A stretch of DNA of 64,000 nucleotides from Methanogenium sp. S4BF (lineage in GTDB: Archaea; Halobacteriota; Methanomicrobia; Methanomicrobiales; Methanomicrobiaceae). The DNA lies in NCBI RefSeq assembly GCF_029633965.1, contig NZ_CP091277.1:2105940-2169939 (forward strand), read 5' to 3'. A program made the translations under genes and the position numbers. This document shows positions 54,893-63,344 of this stretch, one piece after another. The stretch's first letter is position 1, and each line of letters starts with the position of its first letter. The notes under the pieces were generated by a model that was not told the origin of the DNA, made no database searches, and worked only from the letters and a program-made list of their open reading frames with translations.

Positions 54893-56794
54893 TTATATGC
54901 CCAGTTTTGTCCGGTTCGCTTCGATATGTGCAAGAATGCCGTCAGCTGCCTTCTCTGCGTCCGGTTCGACACTGAGGAGGCCTCCTGTGACATCTTTCAG
55001 ATCCTCTGTCAGGAGTTTCACGAGGTTCGGCCCGCCGGTGACCGTGGGAATCGGGTTGACGTAGGTATACAGGCCGAATGCCAGTGCAAAGATGGCATCG
55101 ATGGTGGCCTTCTGCTCCATATACTCAGGGGCCGCCGCAGCGACGGGCAGGTCGGCCACCGGCACCCCGCCGAGAGCGTCAGATACCGTTGCAATCAGGT
55201 CAGCACACCTGCCCGTGTCCGTGCAGGTCCCGTATGAGAGGACCGGCGGGATGCCCAGCGACTCGCAGACACCCCGGAGCCCGCCGCCTGCCTTTGCCGC
55301 AGCCTCAGGAGAGCAGAGTCCCGCAACCTGCATCGCAGCGTTGCCGCAGCCCATCGAGAGGACGAGCAGGTTCCGTTTGATAAGCGCCTCCGCGACTGCG
55401 ACCGAGTGGACATCCTGACCGGAGTCACGCAGGGTGGTGCAGGAGACCAGCCCCACAATCCCCCGGATGGTGCCGTCTTTGATGAGACTGAGGAGCGGGT
55501 CAAGCGACCCCCCGAGGGCTGCTGTGATACTCTCCGGGGAGAATCCGACCACCGCCTCGCGGGTGGGAAGGCCGGTGACCGGTGTCACCTCCCGCCGCCG
55601 GACGGGATAGTTTTCAATCCCCATGGCGAGAATCTTCTCCGCCTGTTCCCGTGCCTCTGCGGGCACATAGTTCAGGCGTTCGTCAATTCCCTCAAAGGCC
55701 ACCAGATCAGAGACCGGCAGCAGGCGGAACCGGTATTTTTCGGCATACACCGGGTCCAGGGGCAGGGAACAGTTCATATCCGCGACAAAGACATCCACCG
55801 TGCCTGTTGCAAGGACTGCCTCCTGCATGATCCAGTTGCCGGTATAGCCCCAGAAGACCTCATCGGTCTTCCAGCGCTGGATCATCTCCTGCCCGGTCTC
55901 GATGTTGGCGATGATGCGGATCCCTTTTGCCCCCGCATCCTGTGCCTTCTTCTGCCATGCCGGATTGCGTGCCGCCTCGATGAGAGCGAACCCGAGGAAG
56001 GGTTCATGGCCGTTCGGGAGAATGTTCACGTAATCCGGGTCAAGCACCCCCAGATCAACCTTCACGGTGTGAGGTTCGGGAATCCCGAAGAGCACATCCT
56101 GCAGGTATTCGCAGACGATCTGGCTCTGATATGCCATTGCAACGGAGAGGCGCATCGCCTTGAGGGCGAGGCTCACATAGGAACTGTCCACATTCGTGAG
56201 GCATGAACCGGTGGCATTCATGATCTCCGGATGGACGCCGCCCGGAAAGATCCCGAGCTTTGCCCAAGTCTCCTGCCGTTCCGGCGGGGCCAGGAGGCGG
56301 ACAATTTCGCTGGGTTCGGTGACCGGGCGGGAGAAGTCTTTCTCCACCATGTCACAGATCCGGAGTGCCACCTCTTCTTCGGTCCCGTCCGGCGACAGCC
56401 CGAGGCGTCCCGCGAAATTCCTGAGTTTTTCCGGGGATGCAATGGTAAATGAGGTATTTCCTTTGGCAGTTTCCCTGAGTGTTTTCACCGTTTTATCGGT
56501 GTGGTAATGATACGTGGCGGTCCCCATCACATTGCGCAAAAGCATCATGCGCATCGCCATTGCATCTGCACTGATACCGCAGACCCCCCGTTTGTCCTTC
56601 GTTGCATCCGCCCGGCAGGGCCCGTTTGAGCAGAGGTCACAGCGTGCGCCAGCCGTGCAGAAGGCGCATCGGGTGTCAGGACTCCCGAATCCCTGTGCTT
56701 CATAGCGGTCCCAGACATTGCTCATCCCGTCTTCCTGCAGGCGTTTGTACATCTGCACGACGGACTCGTGATATGATATCCTGTTCTTCTCCAT
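54893..56794 (-). CDS. cooS: Ni-carbon monoxide dehydrogenase catalytic subunit, CooS type
   Basis: 633 residues from ATG 56794 with a GGAGTGG SD a few bases upstream. N-terminal Fe-S cysteine block CAFCTAGARCDLCSNGPCRA and GVCGISADAMAMRMM for the B and D clusters, and downstream the C-cluster region with SMGCGNAAMQVAGLC and YGTCTDTGRCADL. The enzyme oxidises CO to CO2 or runs in reverse, using the [Ni-4Fe-5S] centre. No CooF, CooC or acetyl-CoA synthase genes are nearby, so it is an orphan monofunctional CODH. A palindrome at 56849 may control it. Confidence 0.9.
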   Translation of the reverse strand: MEKNRISYHESVVQMYKRLQEDGMSNVWDRYEAQGFGSPDTRCAFCTAGARCDLCSNGPCRADATKDKRGVCGISADAMAMRMMLLRNVMGTATYHYHTDKTVKTLRETAKGNTSFTIASPEKLRNFAGRLGLSPDGTEEEVALRICDMVEKDFSRPVTEPSEIVRLLAPPERQETWAKLGIFPGGVHPEIMNATGSCLTNVDSSYVSLALKAMRLSVAMAYQSQIVCEYLQDVLFGIPEPHTVKVDLGVLDPDYVNILPNGHEPFLGFALIEAARNPAWQKKAQDAGAKGIRIIANIETGQEMIQRWKTDEVFWGYTGNWIMQEAVLATGTVDVFVADMNCSLPLDPVYAEKYRFRLLPVSDLVAFEGIDERLNYVPAEAREQAEKILAMGIENYPVRRREVTPVTGLPTREAVVGFSPESITAALGGSLDPLLSLIKDGTIRGIVGLVSCTTLRDSGQDVHSVAVAEALIKRNLLVLSMGCGNAAMQVAGLCSPEAAAKAGGGLRGVCESLGIPPVLSYGTCTDTGRCADLIATVSDALGGVPVADLPVAAAAPEYMEQKATIDAIFALAFGLYTYVNPIPTVTGGPNLVKLLTEDLKDVTGGLLSVEPDAEKAADGILAHIEANRTKLGI

Positions 56795-56848
56795 ATGGTC
56801 CACTCCCCCAAGAGTGGTATGAGGCCTAATCATCCTGGTATGGTAAAT

Positions 56849-56864
56849 AGATAGTGCACTATCT
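56849..56864. promoter_or_regulatory. Perfect 16-base palindrome upstream of cooS
   Basis: AGATAGTGCACTATCT, centred about 62 bases before the cooS start codon, with a TATA-like CTATTTACC beside it on the cooS strand. The position suggests an operator or activator site for CODH transcription. Confidence 0.5.
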
Positions 56865-56956
56865 GGTGGCACCCGGAGGAAGATTGAAAGGATGCCGGGG
56901 GAACAGAGTAGTATCCAAAAGTACTTTCCTACACGTGAATCAGGAGCAGGGCTGGA

Positions 56957-57773
56957 ATGACAAAGCACCAGTATGTCCATGGATATGGCAAAGAGGACTC
57001 TGAACGACTCGTGAAGCAGTCAGAGGCACTGGAAGAGATACTTCATGCTGATGAGGATTTCCCGGCAGGCACACAGATTCTTGAGGCGGGATGTGGTGTC
57101 GGTGCGCAGACAGTGTTCCTCGCCCACCGGTTTTTCGGAGGCAGAGATTCTCTCGGTGGATATTTCAGAGACCTATCTTGCGCAGGCCGAGGAGCGCGTG
57201 CGGGCCTGCGGCTACACGAATGTCACCTTCCGCCACGCCGATCTTGCAGCAACCGACCTGCCGCCGGAGAGTGCGGACCATATCTTTGTCTGTTTTGTGC
57301 TCGAGCATATCCCCGAACCGTAGGCGGCGCTGAAAAACCTTTATCGTGCCCTGCGGCCGGGCGGGTCGGTGACGGTCATCGAGGGGGATCACGGGTCTGT
57401 TATCTTCCATCCCGAAAGCCCGGCCGCCCGGCATGTGGTGGACTGCCTGATCGAACTCCAGCACCAGAGCGGAGGTGACGGAAATATCGGGCGGCGCCTC
57501 TACCCCATGCTCACGGATGCCGGGTTTTCCCGCGTCACCGTGACACCCGCACCCGTATCCGTGGATGCGGGCCACCCCGAACTGGTGGAAGGGTTCACGG
57601 AAAAAATATTCATCGCAATGGTGGAGGCCTCCCGTGAGGCGGCGTTCCGGGCCGGCCTTTCAGATCCTGTTCGCTGGAAAGCGGGGATCGCCGCACTCCG
57701 GCGTACAAAGGAGCCGGACGGCACGTTGTATTATTCCTTCTTTAAGGCGAATGCGATAAAAAAACGACGCTAA
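56957..57773 (+). pseudogene. Disrupted SAM-dependent methyltransferase gene (frameshift and amber stop)
   Basis: Begins in one frame (MTKHQYVHGYGKEDSERLV; ILEAGCGVGAQTVFLAHRF, the SAM motif I) and continues in another (SEAEILSVDISETYLAQAEE, YTNVTFRHADLAATDLPPES, VIEGDHGSVIF, EALRPGG-type region, and a normal C-terminus EPDGTLYYSFFKAN). One extra T in a five-T run near 57130-57134 causes the shift. A TAG stop at 57321-57323 then breaks the second frame where homologues would read EPEAALKN. The combined protein of about 272 residues resembles UbiE/trans-aconitate-type methyltransferases. Two lesions argue for decay rather than one sequencing error. Confidence 0.8.
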
Positions 57774-57828
57774 AATAATGGGGACCGATCCTCCTCTGTG
57801 CGTTTCGCTCCTGTCAAAGAGAATGCGT

Positions 57829-58446
57829 TCAGGTATTTTCTGCTTCGGTGCTTTCTTCGGCATCCGCAATGCCGAGAATGCGAAGGACTGCTTCTGTCCA
57901 GATCTCCCGGATCTCCGGTTCTTCGATACCGGTTGTGGCAAGATTCTGCACGCCCATGCAGACTGCCTGAATCATCCGTGTGCACCTGACCGGATCACGT
58001 GACGGGTCGATGATTCCCCGCTTCTGCTGGTCGCGAATAAATGCTTCAATGGCATTGCCAAGTTCTGTCCGCATGGCGGTTACCATATCTGCGATCTCCG
58101 GGTTTTGGCTGGCAAGTGAGAAGAATTCAATCATTACATTTCTTCTTCCGATGATGACGATCTTTACGGTTCTCTCGTATATGTTGCTGATTGAGGTCTG
58201 GAGATCTTCATCCGGTGCATGGGCGGTGGCCTCACTGAACTGCCGGATGATGCACTGCAGAACTTCATGGGTGATTTCATGCTTGTTTTTGAAGTACAGG
58301 TATAGTGTCCCCTTCGAGATGCCCAGACGGGCGGCGATGTCCTCCATTCTGACAGACAGATATCCGTTCTCCGTTGCCTCGTGATAGGCAGCCCGGAGAA
58401 TCTTCTGGCGCACTTCATCTTTGTATTCCGGCATCACTTTCGGCAT
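57829..58446 (-). CDS. TetR-family transcriptional regulator
   Basis: 205 residues. The N-terminal helix-turn-helix (RQKILRAAYHEATENGYLSV; IAARLGISKGTLYLYFKNKH) is the canonical TetR start; the rest is a helical ligand domain (VMIEFFSLASQNPEIADMV). An inverted repeat at 58492-58506 just upstream is a likely self-operator, shared with the small gene at 58546. The TetR target may include that gene or the Yip1 gene nearby; inducer unknown. Confidence 0.9.
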   Translation of the reverse strand: MPKVMPEYKDEVRQKILRAAYHEATENGYLSVRMEDIAARLGISKGTLYLYFKNKHEITHEVLQCIIRQFSEATAHAPDEDLQTSISNIYERTVKIVIIGRRNVMIEFFSLASQNPEIADMVTAMRTELGNAIEAFIRDQQKRGIIDPSRDPVRCTRMIQAVCMGVQNLATTGIEEPEIREIWTEAVLRILGIADAEESTEAENT

Positions 58447-58491
58447 CTGGACTTCCTGAAGTAAGTATTGTCCCTTAGAATGGAAATAATG

Positions 58492-58506
58492 AACTGAGGT
58501 TCAGTT
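58492..58506. promoter_or_regulatory. Inverted repeat between TetR gene and small ORF (probable operator)
   Basis: AACTGA and TCAGTT flank GGT, overlapping a shifted TGAAC/GTTCA repeat with a TGAG spacer. It is placed between the divergent TetR gene (start 58446) and the 86-residue gene (start 58546), next to a TTATATTTATC TATA element. Confidence 0.5.
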
Positions 58507-58545
58507 ATATTTATCAGGTAGGATAATGAATGGGTATTCATAAAA

Positions 58546-58806
58546 ATGAACGACAATTCATTATGTGCCGGACAACCCTCATATCAGAATGGATGTCCCG
58601 GATATCTGAGCGATGAAATCCGAAAAATGGTGGCCGGATGCATTGATGAGTATTGTGGCGAGGGGGCATCTCTTATGATATTCCAGTCTCCGGAGACGTT
58701 TGGCACGGCCCCCCTCTGGGAGGACGCCGGGATTTCTCCCCCTCAGGAGATTGCCCTGCTGATTGAACTGCTCCACCGCGCCTCCCTGCGGGCGGGAGAC
58801 GGGTAA
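58546..58806 (+). CDS. Small hypothetical protein with an N-terminal Cys
   Basis: 86 residues, no membrane segment. It has LSDEIRKMVAGCIDEYCGEG, IFQSPETFGTAPLWEDAG and a helical end PPQEIALLIELLHRASL. Several cysteines (NSLCAGQPSYQNGCPGYL) could bind metal. I do not recognise a family. It is divergent from the TetR regulator with a shared operator-like repeat, so it may be a regulated target. Confidence 0.55.
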   Translation: MNDNSLCAGQPSYQNGCPGYLSDEIRKMVAGCIDEYCGEGASLMIFQSPETFGTAPLWEDAGISPPQEIALLIELLHRASLRAGDG

Positions 58807-58934
58807 GAGTTCAGCAACGGTGGGTGGAGAGGGATAATTCAGGATTGTGTATGCCTCAGATGAGAGGGAAATCAGGTTAACGTTCCATCTGGCGGGAAAA
58901 CCGGGCTGAGGTTTTTCCTCAGCTTATTTCTGTT

Positions 58935-59540
58935 TTAATAATATGCGGTGACCGGAGTGACAGCCACGAGTGCCGCAAGGAAGAAGAAGGCAAGAACCGC
59001 AATGAGGATTGCCGGCAGAAATACTGCGACAAAAGCCCGTGTAGTGGAGATTTCGTGCAGTTCTTTTATTGCGAGAATTTCGAGTGCAAGTGACCAGAAC
59101 CCGGCGAGGATGCCGATGAAGGGAATCCAGCCAAAAAGCAGGTTCGGGGTGACAGAGTAGATGACGGCCCGTACGGTGGTGGTGAGCCCCTTCCTCCCGC
59201 CGGCAATCCAGACGAAGATATGGAGAAGGATGCCTCCGATGAAGAGCGCGATGACGCCGAAGATGATGATGAATACGATGGATGCAATGACCATCCAGAG
59301 GGTGCCCAATGCAGCGAGTCCGCTTATCCCAATGGGCCCCATTCCGGCTTCGGCACCTGCCAGTCCTCCGACCATGCCCATGAAAAGTCCAAGCATAAGT
59401 CCGGTCAGTACCCCGTAGATGACGAGGAAGATGATGAAATATTGCAGTGCGTCCCCAAGGCTCTCATCCCGGTGGGCAATCAGTGTCTGTGTAGGGTCGA
59501 GAAGAAATCCTTTTACGTTATCAATAAATCCGGTTGACAT
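58935..59540 (-). CDS. Yip1-family membrane protein (second copy)
   Basis: 201 residues from ATG 59540, eight bases after a GGTGA SD; GTG 59552 would use that SD as start. Five membrane helices with the Yip1-like MSTGFIDNVKGFLLDPTQTL start and GLTTTVRAVIYSVTPNLLFG. It resembles the protein at 61793, which lies on the other side of RecQ, more than the one at 17899. Function unknown; the family may shape membrane or respond to envelope state. Confidence 0.85.
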   Translation of the reverse strand: MSTGFIDNVKGFLLDPTQTLIAHRDESLGDALQYFIIFLVIYGVLTGLMLGLFMGMVGGLAGAEAGMGPIGISGLAALGTLWMVIASIVFIIIFGVIALFIGGILLHIFVWIAGGRKGLTTTVRAVIYSVTPNLLFGWIPFIGILAGFWSLALEILAIKELHEISTTRAFVAVFLPAILIAVLAFFFLAALVAVTPVTAYY

Positions 59541-59880
59541 GGAATTTTTCACCTGCTGTTCTGTTTTGGTTTGAGGGGCAAAAAGCTATTTCTCCCACCG
59601 GCTTCCGGCCGCACCAGACCGGATCGCGGGGTGCTTCGGGTTCCTGTATGACCGTCCGGATGAAAAGAATGTTTTGGGCAGACAGCCCTTTCACAAAAGA
59701 GTCGGTTTACTGGATTGGGTATTCAGCATTTTATCCCTGTGTTCTGAAGGGGACTTTCCCCCCGGTGAGCACCAAAATGGCGTATTCGGGGAGTATTTTT
59801 CAGGATTCGGTCGTGATTAAAATTAGATCGGATCCGATCTGATATAATTCCCGGCACTAAAACACTATTCAGGTACTGCG
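59541..59880. other. Intergenic region with RecQ promoter
   Basis: A 102-residue plus-strand frame here lacks protein character and I do not call it. The right end contains a palindrome (59825-59840) and a GATATAATTC box directly before recQ. Confidence 0.45.
59825..59840. promoter_or_regulatory. Perfect 16-base palindrome upstream of recQ
   Basis: AGATCGGATCCGATCT directly precedes a TATA-like GATATAATTC (59841-59850), about 35 bases before the recQ start. Position over the BRE/TATA suggests a repressor site. Confidence 0.45.
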
Positions 59881-61716
59881 ATGTCATTGTATGATACCCT
59901 CAGGGATTACTGGGGATACACCTCGTTTCTTCCCCAGCAGGCTGAGGCGATATCAGCTATTCATCTGAATCAGGATGTCCTTTTATTGAAGGCGACGGGG
60001 GGAGGGAAGTCCCTCTGCTACCAGATCCTCCCGGTTCACGAAAAAAAACTGGGAGTTGTGGTCTCTCCCTTAATCTCCCTGATGAAGGATCAGGTCGATG
60101 ATCTCAGGCAGAAAGGCATCCGTGCAGCAACATTAAACAGTGAATCCACACCCGATGAGAATAGGGCGACCGAACAGGCCCTCCGGGACGGGAGGGTCAA
60201 TTTGCTCTATGTCTCCCCCGAACGGTTTGTCAGCGATCGCTTTATCAGACTTCTCAAAGACCTTCCGCTCTCCCTCGTTGCGGTGGATGAAGCCCACTGC
60301 ATCTCCCGTTGGGGGCATGATTTCCGGCCGGAATACCGGAAACTCCGGATGATAAAAGATACCTGGCCGGATGTGCCGGTCATCGCAGTGACGGCCACCG
60401 CCACCCGTGAGGTAAAAGACGATATCGTCCGGCAGCTGCACCTGAAGAACCCGTGTGTGCTTGTCGGCTCATTTAACCGGACAAATCTCTCTTATGAGAT
60501 TCGTGAATCCGGGAATCCGAAACGGGCTATTACAAAATATCTGGATGCCCACCGTGATGAGTCAGGCATCATCTACTGCTTTTCCCGGAAGAGCACGGAG
60601 GAGCTCGCCCTTCATCTGCAGGGAGAAGGATACTCATCTCTTCCGTACCATGCAGGCCTGCCGGAAGATATCCGGAGGAAAACCCAGGAATCGTTTGTAA
60701 GGGATGAGACACGGGTAATCTGTGCGACGGTTGCCTTTGGGATGGGTATCGATAAACCCGATATCCGGTTTGTTCTGCATTATGAACTGCCCAAAGACAT
60801 TGAATCATACTATCAGGAGACCGGACGGGCGGGGAGGGATGGCATGCCCGGTGAGTGTATTCTGTTCTATGACCGGGACGATCTGGCAAAACAACTCTGG
60901 CTCATCAACAAATCTGATGCCGGTGAAGAGTATAAAGAAGTTCAGAAGCAGAAAATCTATACTCTGACCCGTTTTTGTGAATCCCCGGTATGCAGGAGGC
61001 ATACTCTCCTGAACTATTTTGGTGAGAAATTCACCGAAACAAACTGCGGAATGTGCGACAACTGCCGAAAGGATACCGGGAAAGTTGATGCAGGGGCATA
61101 TGCACGAAAAATATTCCTCTGTGTCAGGGAATTCAACGGACAAATAGGGCAGAGACGGATTGTGAATATTCTCTGTGGTAAGAAGAGCAGAGAGTTTGAA
61201 GGTCCGCATTCGCAAAAACCAGGATCATTTGGTTCTCTTATGGAAGTCTCAGAGAATCAGGCGAATGAGTGGGTTGAGGACCTCATTTTTCAGGGGTATA
61301 TCAAACGATCCGGCCGGAAATATCCTGTTCTCTCCCTGACGGAAGATGGGTGGAAGTATCTTCGTGCGCAGAAGGATTCCCCGGTTTTCCTCAGTAAACC
61401 AAAATTGAGCGGGAAAATATTGCATGGTGCACAGAAACGGGACCTCTCGGGCGTCAGGTTCAATCAGTCCCTCTTTTCCCTCCTCAGGATACAAAGGGAT
61501 GACGTTGCACGGCGTGCCGGAATTCCGAAATATATGATCTTCACCGACCCGTCGCTAATTGAGATGGCAGTCCACTATCCCCGGACAAAGGAGGAGTTCC
61601 TGAAGATAAAAGGCGTTGGTCTCGCTAAATGGGATGCATATGGCGATCTCTTCACGATGGTCATCTCCAAATTCTGTGCTGCTAATGACATTTCCGGTGT
61701 GGATGATGCCCGGTAG
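59881..61716 (+). CDS. recQ: ATP-dependent DNA helicase RecQ
   Basis: 611 residues. Motif 0 and I FLPQQAEAISAI and KATGGGKSLCYQ, the DEAH box VAVDEAHCISRWGHDFRPEY, ATATREVKDDIV, and motif VI TGRAGRDGMPGECILF. A zinc-binding subdomain with MCDNC and an RQC-like winged helix follow, then a C-terminal HRDC-like domain (about 525-600; VARRAGIPKYMIFTDPSLIE). It unwinds forks and recombination intermediates 3' to 5'. The length matches bacterial RecQ; such enzymes are patchy in archaea. It sits between two Yip1 genes, with an operator-like palindrome upstream. Confidence 0.95.
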   Translation: MSLYDTLRDYWGYTSFLPQQAEAISAIHLNQDVLLLKATGGGKSLCYQILPVHEKKLGVVVSPLISLMKDQVDDLRQKGIRAATLNSESTPDENRATEQALRDGRVNLLYVSPERFVSDRFIRLLKDLPLSLVAVDEAHCISRWGHDFRPEYRKLRMIKDTWPDVPVIAVTATATREVKDDIVRQLHLKNPCVLVGSFNRTNLSYEIRESGNPKRAITKYLDAHRDESGIIYCFSRKSTEELALHLQGEGYSSLPYHAGLPEDIRRKTQESFVRDETRVICATVAFGMGIDKPDIRFVLHYELPKDIESYYQETGRAGRDGMPGECILFYDRDDLAKQLWLINKSDAGEEYKEVQKQKIYTLTRFCESPVCRRHTLLNYFGEKFTETNCGMCDNCRKDTGKVDAGAYARKIFLCVREFNGQIGQRRIVNILCGKKSREFEGPHSQKPGSFGSLMEVSENQANEWVEDLIFQGYIKRSGRKYPVLSLTEDGWKYLRAQKDSPVFLSKPKLSGKILHGAQKRDLSGVRFNQSLFSLLRIQRDDVARRAGIPKYMIFTDPSLIEMAVHYPRTKEEFLKIKGVGLAKWDAYGDLFTMVISKFCAANDISGVDDAR

Positions 61717-61792
61717 GGGGGGAGGAATGGTGGGGGGCCCTGCTCATGGGTTATCAGAATCTATCGGTCTGCAGTGGTTTTGGGGAAAAAGG

Positions 61793-62362
61793 TTATCCCG
61801 GGATGAATACCATTGAGCTGAACACCATAGCAATGATGAACATATAATAGAGTACGACAAAGACCACAACCGGGATGAATACGGCGAGAACTGCCTCCAG
61901 CTTTGATATGCCATGGAATTCATGGAGGGCAAAGACCTGAATCGCCATGCCCCAGTACGGGGTGACAAACGCCCCGATAATGGTCCAGCCGATGAGAAGT
62001 GTCGGAACCATGGAGTAGCATGACGCCCGGACGGTTTCCAGGTATCCGCCGCTTCCTTTGAAGAAGAGGACGAAGATATGGGTGATTGCGGCACCGATAA
62101 ACAGAGAGATGACTCCGCCCGCCAGAGAGAACAAAAACACTCCCGGAATAATGAAGATGAGGGCGGCATTGGGTATATCCAGCTCCGGGCCGAACGCCGC
62201 AAGACCGGCGGCAATCACGACGGTAAGAAGCAGGGAGAAGGCACAGAGAAGCGTCAGGTAGAAGCCAAAGGCGTCCCTGAAGGACTCGTCCCTGTACTCG
62301 CCAAATCCCTGATCAAAGGAGAAGAGGCAGGTACGGATATGATCGCTGAACGATGAAGTCAT
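61793..62362 (-). CDS. Yip1-family membrane protein (third copy)
   Basis: 189 residues, five membrane helices. The N-terminus (FSDHIRTCLFSFDQGFGEY, ESFRDAFGFYLTLLCAFSLL) and YLETVRASCYSMVPTLLIG match the Yip1 gene at 58935. It converges on recQ with a 76-base gap and diverges from the flavodoxin-type gene. Function unknown. Confidence 0.85.
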   Translation of the reverse strand: MTSSFSDHIRTCLFSFDQGFGEYRDESFRDAFGFYLTLLCAFSLLLTVVIAAGLAAFGPELDIPNAALIFIIPGVFLFSLAGGVISLFIGAAITHIFVLFFKGSGGYLETVRASCYSMVPTLLIGWTIIGAFVTPYWGMAIQVFALHEFHGISKLEAVLAVFIPVVVFVVLYYMFIIAMVFSSMVFIPG

Positions 62363-62480
62363 ACCTGTATCTGCATTGAATGCGGCAATAATTCTTGTGA
62401 TGAAATGGCGTTTTTGCGTGCGAAACCTTCATCATCCTGTGTTTCGTTAAGGGGACATACCGAACATGGAGGTGTTGTGA

Positions 62481-63122
62481 ATGAATGTTCTCATAATTTA
62501 TGCCCATCCGTATCCTGCATCGTTTAATGCGGCCATGAAGGACCAGGCAGTTTCGGTCCTGCAGGATATGGGTCACATGGTGAAGGTATCAGATCTGTAT
62601 GCGATGAAGTTCAAGGCGGCCCTTGATCAGGATGACTTTCTCCACCCCTGCAACAGGGATTTCTTCTCGGTTCCGGGGGAACAGGTGGCAGGGGTCAGAA
62701 ACGGCACACTGGCTCCCGACATTCAGGCGGAGATGAAAAAGGTTGAGTGGGCGGATCTGCTGATCTTTCAGTTTCCTATCTGGTGGAGTTCGACGCCCGC
62801 CATCCTGAAGGGGTGGATTGACCGGGTCTTTGCACAGGGATTTGCGGTGAATCTTGCAGAGGGTAAACTCTACCGTGAAGGTCTGCTTGCCGGTAAAAAG
62901 GCGCTGATATCAACAACGGCCGGGTCTCCGCCGGAATTCTACACTGAGGACGGGCCGCATGGCGATATTAATCATCATCTGATGAGCCTCTGGCACAATA
63001 CGTTTGAGTTTTGCGGCATGGAGGTTGTGCCAACCTTCTATGTGTTTAATGCGGGTGTGATGGATAATCTGCAGGTTAGTGCCGAACTGGAACGGTGGGA
63101 GGAGTATCTGCGCCTGCTGTGA
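62481..63122 (+). CDS. NAD(P)H dehydrogenase (quinone)-like flavodoxin-fold protein
   Basis: 213 residues with a GGAGGTG SD six bases upstream. The flavodoxin-like fold motifs are VLIIYAHPYPASFNAAM, DLLIFQFPIWWSSTPAILKGW and VFAQGFAVN, with ALISTTAGSPPEFYTEDG in the active-site loop. It belongs to the NQO1/MdaB/KefF family, which carries out two-electron FMN- or FAD-linked reduction of quinones or other electrophiles. A detoxification role is likely in a methanogen. It is monocistronic. Confidence 0.9.
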   Translation: MNVLIIYAHPYPASFNAAMKDQAVSVLQDMGHMVKVSDLYAMKFKAALDQDDFLHPCNRDFFSVPGEQVAGVRNGTLAPDIQAEMKKVEWADLLIFQFPIWWSSTPAILKGWIDRVFAQGFAVNLAEGKLYREGLLAGKKALISTTAGSPPEFYTEDGPHGDINHHLMSLWHNTFEFCGMEVVPTFYVFNAGVMDNLQVSAELERWEEYLRLL

Positions 63123-63344
63123 TGGATGTCAGTGTATTGGCCAAATGATGAATCCTGCTATTTTTCATTTTTATTCTGATTGAGCGAACGTTTCGGTGAT
63201 GAGAGTCCCGTGCTCATGCCTCAGCATGCATGGTCTGATGGAGACAGTGCAGAGGGCGGGTAACTCACGGAGAAGTTCAGAGAAATGGTTGTCGGCCCCG
63301 TCATCACCTACATCTGAATGTGAGCTTTCTGCAGCCCTGCATTC

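Noticed and set aside
57321-57323. TAG as a pyrrolysine codon in the methyltransferase
   Set aside because: A separate frameshift upstream also breaks the gene, the protein does not look like a methylamine methyltransferase, and no pyl genes are seen.
59534-59842. 102-residue plus-strand ORF before recQ
   Set aside because: Composition is not protein-like, it spans the recQ promoter palindrome, and there is no SD.
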